A DNA stretch of 64,000 nucleotides, from contig NZ_MVHF01000015.1 in NCBI RefSeq assembly GCF_002086485.1, positions 1 to 64,000 of the forward strand, written 5' to 3'. The notes under the pieces are model-generated. The model had not been told where the DNA came from, did no database searches, and saw only the letters and a list, made by a program, of their open reading frames with translations. Shown in pieces: positions 1-7,518 of this stretch. This stretch comes from Mycobacterium aquaticum (lineage in GTDB: Bacteria; Actinomycetota; Actinomycetes; Mycobacteriales; Mycobacteriaceae). Within the stretch, counting starts at the first letter, position 1, and each line of letters begins with the position of its first letter. A program made the position numbers and the translations under genes.

Positions 1-1
1 C

Positions 2-844
2 GAGGCCTACCAGCTGCTGCGCGACGCCCTGGGCCTGACCGCCCCGCAGATCGCCGACGTGTTCGCCGAGTGGAACACCGGCGAGCTGGACAGCTACCTG
101 GTCGAGATCACCGCCGAGGTGCTGCGCCAGGTCGACGCCAAGACCGGCAAACCGCTCGTCGACCTCATCGTCGACGAGGCCGAGCAGAAGGGCACCGGCC
201 GCTGGACCGTCAAGTCCGCGCTCGACCTGGGCGTGCCCGTCACCGGCATCGCCGAAGCCGTCTTCGCCCGCGCCCTGTCGGGCTCCGTCGCCCAACGCAA
301 CGCCGCCGCCGGCCTGACCTCCGGCACCCTCGGCGAAAAGCCCAGCGACACCCAGCAATTCATCGAAGATGTCCGCCAAGCGCTCTACGCCTCCAAGATC
401 ATCGCCTACGCCCAGGGCTTCAACCAGATCCAGGCCGGCAGCGCCGAATACGGCTGGAACATCACCCCCGGCGACCTGGCCACCATCTGGCGCGGCGGCT
501 GCATCATCCGCGCCAAGTTCCTCAACCGCATCAAAGAGGCCTACGACGCCGAGCCCGAACTGGCCACGCTCATCGCCGCCCCCTACTTCCGCGACGCCGT
601 GGAATCCGGCGTCGACGGCTGGCGCCGCGTCGTCGTCACCGCGACCCAACTGGGCATCCCGGTCCCGGGCTTCTCTTCATCCCTGTCGTACTACGACGCG
701 CTGCGCACCGAACGCCTCCCCGCCGCGCTGACCCAAGGTCTGCGCGACTTCTTCGGCGCCCACACCTACGGCCGCACCGACGCCGAACCCACCGCGCGCT
801 TCCACACCCTCTGGAGCGGTGACCGCACCGAAATCCAGGCCTAG
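2..844 (+). CDS. gnd: 6-phosphogluconate dehydrogenase, decarboxylating (C-terminal part, cut by window start)
   Basis: The reading frame is open from the first bases, so the N-terminal NADP-binding domain lies outside the window. What remains is the all-helical C-terminal domain of 6-phosphogluconate dehydrogenase, recognisable from FAEWNTGELDSYLVEIT near the start, the run KGTGRWTVKSALDLGVPVT and the tail FFGAHTYGRTD. The enzyme converts 6-phosphogluconate to ribulose 5-phosphate with reduction of NADP in the cytosolic pentose phosphate pathway. The stop is followed 46 bases later by a terminator-like hairpin and then by a convergent gene, so this is probably the end of its transcript. Identification is firm; the length of the full protein cannot be seen. 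Confidence 0.95.
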   Translation, partial: EAYQLLRDALGLTAPQIADVFAEWNTGELDSYLVEITAEVLRQVDAKTGKPLVDLIVDEAEQKGTGRWTVKSALDLGVPVTGIAEAVFARALSGSVAQRNAAAGLTSGTLGEKPSDTQQFIEDVRQALYASKIIAYAQGFNQIQAGSAEYGWNITPGDLATIWRGGCIIRAKFLNRIKEAYDAEPELATLIAAPYFRDAVESGVDGWRRVVVTATQLGIPVPGFSSSLSYYDALRTERLPAALTQGLRDFFGAHTYGRTDAEPTARFHTLWSGDRTEIQA

Positions 845-889
845 AGACCGGGCCGCTGGCAATGTGACACGCCAGGTGGGGGGCCCTGA

Positions 890-962
890 GACAGCGGAAC
901 TCCCAGCGGATGAACTGTCCTGCACGACACCATCTCAGCTGGGGGTTCCGCTGTCGGCTTTT
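890..962 (+). terminator. Terminator-like hairpin after gnd
   Basis: An 18-bp stem (GACAGCGGAACTCCCAGC pairing with the segment at 938-955, one G-T wobble) encloses a 30-base loop and is followed by GGCTTTTA. It lies 46 bases past the gnd stop. The short T-run and long loop make it a plausible rather than a textbook intrinsic terminator. Confidence 0.5.
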
Positions 963-1054
963 ATCCGGCGACCGCAGATCGGTGGCCGCGATGTCGCCCT
1001 CGGGCGATACGAATTGTGATGCAGTGGGCGGGAACTCGTTGACTGTCCGCACCG

Positions 1055-1104
1055 ACCAAATCGGCCTTGCTGCAATGTCCTTCGTGCAGCAAGGCCGATT
1101 TGGT
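1055..1104. repeat. Perfect 20-bp inverted repeat with 10-base loop
   Basis: ACCAAATCGGCCTTGCTGCA at 1055-1074 is the exact reverse complement of 1085-1104; the loop is ATGTCCTTCG. It lies between the convergent gnd and flavoprotein genes. No T-run follows on either strand, so a simple intrinsic terminator is not obvious. It could be a bidirectional terminator, an RNA processing hairpin or a dispersed palindrome. Confidence 0.75.
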
Positions 1105-1196
1105 GAACGCTTCTGACGCCCGAGACCGGGCCGGCTTCAGCGCCATCGTCACCCAGCACTGCCCGAACTGGACAGTGCTCGGGTGACGATCGGGGA

Positions 1197-2396
1197 TCAG
1201 CGCATCTGCCCCGCGCCGACGTACGGGAACGGGCTCTTCAGCAGCTTGCCTTCGGCGAACCGGGACAGGCGGAAGTCCTCGGCCGGGATGTCGGCGTCGG
1301 AGCTCGTGCCGTCCACGACCAGGTCGGCGATGAGCTTGCCGACGGCGGGGGCAATCTTGAATCCGTGACCCGAGAAGCCCGCGGCGACGATCAGGCCGTC
1401 GACGTCGGTCTTCGAGATCGCGGGGTTGAAGTCCGGGGTGACGTCGTAGCACCCGGCGTAGGTGGACGCGATCGACGGGTTCTCCAGGCCGGGGAACCGC
1501 GTGGTGATCTTGTCGACGGTGAGGTCGATGAACTCGTCGTCGGCGCGGTTGAGGTAGTTGTCGGGGTCAGCCGGCTCCAGAACGTCGAGCGCGGAGTTGC
1601 CGAACAGGATCTGGCCGTCGGAGCCCTCGGGGCGCACGTACTGCAGCGACACCAGGTCGGAGAACACCGGAACCTTGCCGAGGTCCTGGCCCGGATCGAT
1701 CAGCACGATCTGCTCGCGGTGCACCGTGATGGGCAGTTCGATGCCGTGCTGAGCCAGCAGCGCGACCGACCAGGGGCCTGCGGCCAGGACGACCGTGTTG
1801 GCCGAGACGACGCTGCCGTCGGCCAGGCGCACACCCGTGGCCTTGCCGTTCTCGACGATGATCTCGCTGACCGTGGTGCTCTGGCGCAGGCGGACGCCCT
1901 TGCGGCGAGCGGCAGCGGCGAAGCCCTGCGCGGTCTGGTAGGCGTCACCGTATCCACCACGCTCTTCCCATGCGAACGCGGCGAATGGCTCCAGGTCGGC
2001 AACCGGCCACAGCTTGGCGACCTCGGACTTGTCGATGTCCTCGGTGCGCACACCGACGGCGCGCTGGGCGGCCATCGAGTCCTTGATGGCCTGGACGTTC
2101 TGCTCTCCCACGCCAACCACGTAGCCGGTCTGGTGGAAGCCGACGTCCTCACCGAGGATCTCTTCGGCGTTCTCGAAGAGTTCGAGGCTGCGGGTCGCCA
2201 TGGCGGCCAGCGAGCTGACGCCGTAGTGGCAGCGCACGACGCCGGAGGACTTCCCCGTGCCGCCCGAGCCGACGGTGTCGCGCTCCAGGATGGTGACGTC
2301 GGTGATGCCGCGCTGGGCCAGCGACCAGGCTGCTGAACAGCCTTCCAAACCGCCGCCCACGATTACGACGTCGGCCGTGGTGGGAGTTTCAGACAT
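1197..2396 (-). CDS. FAD-dependent amine oxidase of the sarcosine oxidase / DAO family
   Basis: A 399-residue flavoprotein. The N-terminal Rossmann dinucleotide motif VGGGLEGC spans residues 13-20, followed by the acidic end of the second beta strand (ILERD). The C-terminus carries the typical GFSGHGFKIAPAVGK segment of the D-amino acid oxidase/sarcosine oxidase family. It resembles the single-chain beta-type subunit that oxidises secondary amines such as sarcosine or N-methylglutamate. It lies on the same strand as, and downstream of, the XRE-cupin regulator and the glutamine-synthetase/glutamate-synthase-like operon, with the PfkB remnant on the opposite strand between them. That setting suggests an amine substrate made or released by this module. 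The actual substrate is inferred. No signal peptide; cytosolic. An AGAAAG ribosome site precedes the start. Confidence 0.85.
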   Translation of the reverse strand: MSETPTTADVVIVGGGLEGCSAAWSLAQRGITDVTILERDTVGSGGTGKSSGVVRCHYGVSSLAAMATRSLELFENAEEILGEDVGFHQTGYVVGVGEQNVQAIKDSMAAQRAVGVRTEDIDKSEVAKLWPVADLEPFAAFAWEERGGYGDAYQTAQGFAAAARRKGVRLRQSTTVSEIIVENGKATGVRLADGSVVSANTVVLAAGPWSVALLAQHGIELPITVHREQIVLIDPGQDLGKVPVFSDLVSLQYVRPEGSDGQILFGNSALDVLEPADPDNYLNRADDEFIDLTVDKITTRFPGLENPSIASTYAGCYDVTPDFNPAISKTDVDGLIVAAGFSGHGFKIAPAVGKLIADLVVDGTSSDADIPAEDFRLSRFAEGKLLKSPFPYVGAGQMR

Positions 2397-3007
2397 GATG
2401 ATGACTTTCTGCCAGTGGTGTGTTGGGTTGGGTGCGGTCAGGGCTGCGTTACGGACTCAACGGTTGTGAGGGGTTATAGTCGGCGGGCGAACACGATCGA
2501 GCACACGATCGCGCGTTGCCCTCCGCCAACCGACGGGGCAAGTTTGGCGGACGACACTTTCCAGAAGGACACGGTGATCAACGCCATGTCGCTTCCCTTC
2601 GCGCAGCGGTAGTACTGTGAGTTAACAAAATCCACCGTGAGTGGATTGGAGTTAACGCTACTACTGTTTCGCGGAAATAAACAGTATCTAATGGAGGGAA
2701 ATCTTCTCTCGAGCTTGCTTTCTTGCGGCCTGCCCGGATTCCGCCGTCCGGCGCCCTCGCCGCCACGCAAGTTCAAGGCCGCATTCCCGCTTGCCACGAG
2801 CCCCGCTGACGCGGATTTCGTCGGATTCGCGTGTGGTGCTGAGGTTTCCGACCGCTTCATCCGACGATGCCGCCCTGGCGCTCGATGAGGAAGCGACCTA
2901 CCCCAACGGGTAGATGAAACCACCCGGATTGGCGTTCCCCGTCGTCATTGTTGGCGCGACCCTGGATGGGATGTAATGCCCCGACTTCTCCGACGAGGAG
3001 ACGAATT
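2397..3007. promoter_or_regulatory. Operator-rich intergenic region between the flavoprotein and the PfkB remnant
   Basis: About 610 bases without a convincing gene, locally AT-richer than the surroundings. At 2612-2686 it has two GTTAAC palindromes 30 bp apart (2621-2626, 2651-2656). These flank the inverted repeat AATCCAC-N5-GTGGATT (2629-2647), and TACTGTTT-N9-AAACAGTA (2662-2686) follows. A 9-base direct repeat ACACGATCG occurs at 2491 and 2503. The spacing of about three helical turns suggests protein binding sites serving the minus-strand flavoprotein, whose start is about 220 bp away. Which regulator binds is unknown; the nearby XRE-cupin protein is the obvious candidate. Confidence 0.5.
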
Positions 3008-3625
3008 ATGACCGTCATGACCGGAACCAGCTCGGAAGCAAGCCGGCACACCCTGGTCAGAAACGCCTCTGCAGCCCCCAAAGCGGCCCGGCTGACCACG
3101 TTCGGTACAGACACCACGGGCAGTCCTGGCAGCGGCCGGCCTGCCGCTCTCCGCAGCACTGTCTGCACCCGGCATTCGACGACGGCCTCCCGGGCCACCT
3201 TGATCGCCCGAATCGACGAAATGCTCTCGCGCAGCGGCATTGTGACGCTCAGCGATGACGACCTGGCCTGGCTGCGTCCCGGTGACCGACCGGCAGATGC
3301 GATCCGCTGGTTGATGTCTCGGGGCCCGGCCATCCTGATCGTCACCGATGCCGACACAGCGGCCACGGCATACACCAGAGGCGGCTCCGTGCGGATACGT
3401 GCCCATCGAGCCGTGGGGACCGACCCCGCCGAGTGGGAGGACGCCTTCGTGGCCGGGCTGCTACAGGCGCTGAGGGCCCGCGATCTGCTGGACTGCGGCA
3501 CGGATCGGAGCCTGCGATCGGTAGGCCTCGACGACCTTCGAGCAATCCTGCACGACGCGAATCTTCATGTGGCACAGGCAATCACCTCGGCCACCGAGCA
3601 CCAGGCGGGCTACCTAGACGTGTGA
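3008..3625 (+). CDS. Degenerate C-terminal half of a PfkB-family carbohydrate kinase
   Basis: The 205-residue protein starts at an ATG preceded by GAGGAG; a further start lies 60 bases upstream without a good ribosome site. From about residue 75 it follows the C-terminal half of fructokinase/ribokinase-type sugar kinases: TLSDDDLAWLRPGDRPADA, then GPAILIVTDADTAATAYTRG, then a hydrophobic FVAGLLQAL helix. In working PfkB kinases a GAGD catalytic/anion-hole motif sits just before that helix. Here the place is taken by GTDPAEWEDAF, and the whole N-terminal sugar-binding half is missing. The first 70 residues are not recognised. It is therefore either a decaying pseudogene or a repurposed fold without kinase activity. 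Its stop overlaps the convergent regulator gene by 12 bases. Confidence 0.6.
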   Translation: MTVMTGTSSEASRHTLVRNASAAPKAARLTTFGTDTTGSPGSGRPAALRSTVCTRHSTTASRATLIARIDEMLSRSGIVTLSDDDLAWLRPGDRPADAIRWLMSRGPAILIVTDADTAATAYTRGGSVRIRAHRAVGTDPAEWEDAFVAGLLQALRARDLLDCGTDRSLRSVGLDDLRAILHDANLHVAQAITSATEHQAGYLDV

Positions 3626-4261
3626 ATCGGGGAAGGTGATCACCGACAGGAAACTGATGGGCATCTGAATCAGGTCCACGGGCCCGTGCGTGCCTTCGCC
3701 GTCGATCAACAGCGAGTCGCCGGGGTGCAACCGGTACACCGAGCGGCTGTGGCTGTAATCCATCACGCCTTCGAGCATGTAGATGAATTCGGTACCCGGG
3801 TGTTGAAACAGCGGGTAGGTGCGGCTCTTTCCCGTCAGCGTCACGTGCAGGCACTCAAGCCGCTTGTGCTCGCCGCGCAGAGAGCCCAGCAGCTGGTACT
3901 CGTGGCCTTCGCGCGTACCGTCACGCGCGATGCGTGCTCCGGTACCAGCTTCGACGAATGCAGCGGGCCGTGCCGTGTCCGAGCCGCGGAACAGCGACGT
4001 CACAGGCACATCGAGGCCTTTGGCGAGCAGCGAAAGGGTCGACAGACTGCACGAGGTCTGGGCGTTTTCGATCTTGGACAGCATCGCTTTCGAGATGCCC
4101 ACCGTGGCAGCCATTTCGCCGAGGGTCAGCCCCTGTTGCTGGCGCAGCTGCCGGACATTCCGAGCAATGGCCGTCTCGAGTTCGAGCTCCTCGATCGACT
4201 CGTCCGGGCCGCGATCCCTCGCGATGCCCGAGACGTTACGCAAGAGCGGGGCTTCGGTCAC
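3614..4261 (-). CDS. XRE-family transcriptional regulator with C-terminal cupin sensor
   Basis: The GTG start at 4261 was chosen by alignment with the paralogue at 48589-49236, giving 215 residues in both. A longer frame upstream has no paralogue support. Residues about 34-90 form an XRE helix-turn-helix (VRQLRQQQGLTLGEMAATVG, then ISKAMLSKIENAQTS). Residues about 110-212 form a cupin with PLFQHPGTEFIYMLEGVM and HPGDSLLIDGEGTHGP. Such regulators, of which PuuR is the known model, sense small amines or amino acids through the cupin domain. It follows the glutamate-synthase-like operon on the same strand after 337 bases, so it is likely its local regulator. About 40 of 215 residues differ from the paralogue by direct reading (about 80% identical). 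Confidence 0.85.
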   Translation of the reverse strand: MTEAPLLRNVSGIARDRGPDESIEELELETAIARNVRQLRQQQGLTLGEMAATVGISKAMLSKIENAQTSCSLSTLSLLAKGLDVPVTSLFRGSDTARPAAFVEAGTGARIARDGTREGHEYQLLGSLRGEHKRLECLHVTLTGKSRTYPLFQHPGTEFIYMLEGVMDYSHSRSVYRLHPGDSLLIDGEGTHGPVDLIQMPISFLSVITFPDSHV

Positions 4262-4540
4262 CAGTTCACTGTAGTTTCTGGGACTATCGCGGCGGTAATG
4301 CTGGTACGCACGCGTTTCCCCCTCATTGCCGACGGCACACGTTAGGAGCGATAAGGGATCATGCAGCAGAATTCGGGGGACTTCCGTCCGACGACGCCAG
4401 GCGCCGCCCCCGAATACTCCCCCTGCGGAAACGCACCGGCCCGGAGAACTCGCCCCACCATCCCGGATCCGCTCGAATTGCGTTCCACCACAACCTTGTT
4501 CATAGATCAGTGCGTGACGCCGCGCCATGCGGGCGCCGAA

Positions 4541-4584
4541 GGCGGTGATTTCACCGCCCGGGGTTACCGGACGGTGAAATCACC
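4541..4584. promoter_or_regulatory. Paired palindromes upstream of the XRE-cupin gene
   Basis: GGTGATTTCACCG (4543-4555) is the exact reverse complement of 4572-4584, with 16 bases between. The left copy also sits inside its own palindrome GGCGGTGA-TT-TCACCGCC (4541-4558). It lies between the stop of the glutamate-synthase-like gene and the regulator start. No T-run follows on the minus strand. An operator for autoregulation is as likely as a terminator. The rest of 4262-4598 shows no gene. Confidence 0.5.
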
Positions 4585-4598
4585 AACCCTTGCTCGAC

Positions 4599-5936
4599 TC
4601 AGTAGGCCGACGTTCCCGGGACCCACGAGGTTCCGGCGAGCGGGATGCGAGACATCGCCGCGGCCTCGACCGTCAAGGACACCATGTCCTCGGGCTCCAG
4701 GTGCTGCACGTGAGCCTTACCGCATGCGCGTGCGATGACCTGGAGTTCCAGCGTCAGCACCCGCAGGTAGTTCGCCAACCGACGACCACCCTCGATCGGG
4801 TCGAAGCGGGCGGCCAGCTCGGGATCCTGCGTGCTGATGCCCGTCGGATCCTTTCCGTCCTGGAAGTCGTCGTAGAAGCCGGCGGCACTGCCCAGCTTCT
4901 CGTACTCCTCGGCGTACCGAGGATCGTTGTCGCCCAGGGCAATCAATGCAGCGGTTCCGATGGCCACCGCATCGGCGCCCAGCGCCAATGCCTTGGCGAC
5001 GTCGGCGCCGTTACGAATACCGCCGGAGACGATCAGCTGCACCTTGCGGTGCATGCCCAGCTCCTGCAGTGCCTGCACCGCCAGCGGAATCGCGGCCAGC
5101 GTCGGGATACCGACGTGCTCGATGAACACATCCTGGGTTGCCGCGGTACCACCCTGCATGCCGTCGACGACGACCACATCGGCACCGGCAGCGACAGCCA
5201 GCTTCACGTCGTAGTACGTGCGGGTGGCACCCACCTTGACGTAGATCGGCTTTTCCCAGTCGGTGATCTCACGGATCTCCGCGATCTTGATGGCCAGGTC
5301 ATCCGGGCCGGTCCAGTCGGGGTGCCGCGACGCCGAACGCTGGTCGATACCCTGCGGGAGGGTACGCATGCCGGCAACGCGCTCGGAGATCTTCTGACCG
5401 AGGAGCATGCCGCCGCCACCCGGCTTGGCACCCTGCCCGAGCACGACCTCGATGGCGTCTGCCTTACGCAGATCGTCGGGGTTCATGCCGTAGCGCGACG
5501 GGAGGTACTGGTAGACCAGGTTCTTCGACTGGCCCCGCTCCTCCGGCGTCATGCCGCCGTCACCGGTCGTGGTGGAGGTGCCCACCGCGCTGGCGCCGCG
5601 GCCCAGGGCCTCCTTGGCACGTCCGGACAGCGCACCGAAGCTCATGCCTGCGATGGTGATCGGAATGTCAAGCTTCAGCGGGTATTTCGCGAACCGGTCA
5701 CCCAGCACGACATTGGTGGCGCACTTCTCGCGGTAGCCCTCGAGCGGGTACCGAGAAACCGACGCGCCGAGGAACAGCAGGTCGTCGAAGTGCGGCAGCT
5801 TGCGCTTGGCGCCCCAGCCACGGATGTCGTAGATACCCGTGTCAGCGGCCCGTTGGATAGCGGCGATCGTGGTCCGGTCAAAGGTGGCGGACTCACGCAG
5901 GCCGAGCCTGGCCCGGTCGTCGTCTGTTTGGCTCAT
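4599..5936 (-). CDS. FMN-binding glutamate-synthase-like subunit (GlxD/MgsC type)
   Basis: A 445-residue protein homologous to the FMN-containing TIM-barrel synthase domain of glutamate synthase. The signature stretches are PITIAGMSFGALSGRAKEAL, the glycine cluster GQGAKPGGGGMLLGQK, VVVVDGMQGGTAATQ and SGGIRNGADVAKALALGADA. The C-terminal RACGKAHVQHLEPEDMVSLT is typical of the stand-alone split forms. With the two upstream subunits it forms a split enzyme that transfers an amide nitrogen. In methylotrophs the same architecture makes N-methylglutamate (MgsABC). In other bacteria it is annotated GlxBCD with uncertain substrate. Its ATG overlaps the TGA of the preceding gene by 4 bases (ATGA), implying translational coupling. 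Confidence 0.88.
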   Translation of the reverse strand: MSQTDDDRARLGLRESATFDRTTIAAIQRAADTGIYDIRGWGAKRKLPHFDDLLFLGASVSRYPLEGYREKCATNVVLGDRFAKYPLKLDIPITIAGMSFGALSGRAKEALGRGASAVGTSTTTGDGGMTPEERGQSKNLVYQYLPSRYGMNPDDLRKADAIEVVLGQGAKPGGGGMLLGQKISERVAGMRTLPQGIDQRSASRHPDWTGPDDLAIKIAEIREITDWEKPIYVKVGATRTYYDVKLAVAAGADVVVVDGMQGGTAATQDVFIEHVGIPTLAAIPLAVQALQELGMHRKVQLIVSGGIRNGADVAKALALGADAVAIGTAALIALGDNDPRYAEEYEKLGSAAGFYDDFQDGKDPTGISTQDPELAARFDPIEGGRRLANYLRVLTLELQVIARACGKAHVQHLEPEDMVSLTVEAAAMSRIPLAGTSWVPGTSAY

Positions 5937-6619
5937 CAGTATGCTCCGGCGTGATCGACGTGGAAGTGGTAGAGGTTGCGGGCAGACCCGTACCGCGTGT
6001 AGGAGGCAGTGTCGTCATCCTCGAACCCTGCCGCCTTCAGCAACTTGGCCAGCTCCTCGTGGTGCTCGGCCCGCATCTCCTTGGCGATACAGTCAGCGCC
6101 CAGTGATGCGGCGTTGCCGCGCAGGTAGATTCGCGTCTCGTAGATCGAGTCGCCAAGCGCTTCACCCGCGTCGCCGCGGATGACCAGGCGTCCGGCCTGC
6201 GCCATGAAGGCACTCATGTGGCCGACGTTGCCGCCCACCACGATGTCGACGCCCTTCATCGAGATACCGCACCGCGCCGAGGCGTTGCCCTCGATCACGA
6301 GCAGGCCGCCGTGGGCGGTCGCACCCGCGGACTGAGAGGCGTTGCCCTTGACCCACACGGTGCCGCTCATCATGTTCTCGGCGACGCCGGTGCCGGCGTT
6401 TCCGTTGATGGTGATCTCGGCCTGCTGGTTCATGCCTGCGCCGTAGTAGCCCAGGTGTCCGTCGACCGTGATCTTGACCGGTGCGTTGACACCAACCGCG
6501 ACGTTGTGCGCCCCGGCCGGGTTCTTGATGAGGAACTCACCGGACAGATCCGCTGCGTGCAGGGCGGTGTTGACCTCCCGCAGCGGCGTCTTCTCCAGGT
6601 CGAATGTCAACGGCTCCAT
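5936..6619 (-). CDS. GXGXG-domain glutamate-synthase-like subunit (GlxC/MgsB type)
   Basis: A 227-residue right-handed beta-helix protein equivalent to the C-terminal GXGXG domain of glutamate synthase. Repeating glycine turns are visible throughout, for example GHLGYYGAGMNQQAEITING, GNASARCGISMKGVDIVVGG and RGDAGEALGDSIYETRIYLR. In full-length glutamate synthase this domain is structural and helps form the ammonia tunnel between glutaminase and synthase sites. Its start lies 13 bases inside the upstream amidotransferase gene and its stop overlaps the next start, so the three subunits are translated as a block. The tail contains an unusual aromatic and histidine-rich end (YHFHVDHAGAY). Confidence 0.88.
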   Translation of the reverse strand: MEPLTFDLEKTPLREVNTALHAADLSGEFLIKNPAGAHNVAVGVNAPVKITVDGHLGYYGAGMNQQAEITINGNAGTGVAENMMSGTVWVKGNASQSAGATAHGGLLVIEGNASARCGISMKGVDIVVGGNVGHMSAFMAQAGRLVIRGDAGEALGDSIYETRIYLRGNAASLGADCIAKEMRAEHHEELAKLLKAAGFEDDDTASYTRYGSARNLYHFHVDHAGAY

Positions 6620-7503
6620 GCGTACACCACCTCGGGCTCCGGTTCCCAGATCTTTGCGTTCTCGACACCCGGCAGATGTGCCAGGGCGCGGTACTCACTC
6701 GCCATCGCGACCCAGTCAGGGGTCTCGGCGATCACGGCAGGCTTGCACGAGATCGCGTCGCGGACAACGGCGAACGAGTCATGGTTCGACACCAGCAGGG
6801 TGTAGAACCCGTCAAACGTCGCGCACAGTTCCTTCAGTGCGGTCTCGACGTCGCGGCCCTGCGCCAGCTGATGCGCCACGAAACGGGCGCCCACCTCGGT
6901 GTCGTTCTCGCTGTCGAAGGTCACACCTTCGCGGCGCAGATCCCGGCGCACGGTGGCGTGGTTCGAGAACGAGCCGTTGTGCACCAGGCACTGACCGGTG
7001 CCCACCGCGTAGGGGTGGCACCCGGCCGGGGTGACGGCGGACTCGGTGGCCATGCGGGTATGCCCCACACCCTGCCAACCCTGAGCCTTCGGCAAGCCCC
7101 ATGCCTCCGCGAGGGTCCGCGGAGCGCCCACGCCCTTGAGCACGGCGAGGTCGGAGCCGAAGCCGACGACCAGCGCGTTGGGGAGAGCCTCGCGAGCAGC
7201 GGCGAGCAGCGCGTCGGAGTCGATCGCAGCGGTCAACAGGTAGGTCGCATCGAGGATGCGCACGTTGACGGCGACGCCCGCCTTTTCACTGACGGCAGCC
7301 GCAACCTCGTCAGCCGGGGCGTCAACCTCCAGCAGCGACACGGCGCCCTGTCCGGCCGGCGTCCAGTTGGGGTCGCCGTAGACGGCCACACCCGCCGAAT
7401 CCATTCCGCGGTCGGACATTTCGCACAACATCCCGGTGAGCAGTTCGCCCAGCCTCGGATACAGTTCGGGGTTGCGCAGATGCAGCCCCACAATTCCGCA
7501 CAT
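6607..7503 (-). CDS. Class II glutamine amidotransferase subunit (GlxB/MgsA type)
   Basis: A 298-residue Ntn-type glutaminase. The sequence begins MCGIVGLH, so Cys2 becomes the N-terminal nucleophile after methionine removal. Further family marks are RMATESAVTPAGCHPY, HNGSFSNHATVRRDL and SENDTEVGARFVAHQLAQG. In glutamate synthase this domain releases ammonia from glutamine. In the split MgsABC enzyme it acts on gamma-glutamylmethylamide and releases methylamine. Directly upstream (15 bases) lies a type III glutamine synthetase homologue that could make the matching amide donor, so the pair probably forms a two-step amine transfer route. Confidence 0.88.
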   Translation of the reverse strand: MCGIVGLHLRNPELYPRLGELLTGMLCEMSDRGMDSAGVAVYGDPNWTPAGQGAVSLLEVDAPADEVAAAVSEKAGVAVNVRILDATYLLTAAIDSDALLAAAREALPNALVVGFGSDLAVLKGVGAPRTLAEAWGLPKAQGWQGVGHTRMATESAVTPAGCHPYAVGTGQCLVHNGSFSNHATVRRDLRREGVTFDSENDTEVGARFVAHQLAQGRDVETALKELCATFDGFYTLLVSNHDSFAVVRDAISCKPAVIAETPDWVAMASEYRALAHLPGVENAKIWEPEPEVVYAWSR

Positions 7504-7518
7504 TGTTGGTCTCCCTTC

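Noticed and set aside
2948..3007. Earlier start for the PfkB remnant at 2948
   Set aside because: No ribosome site there, whereas GAGGAG precedes the ATG at 3008.
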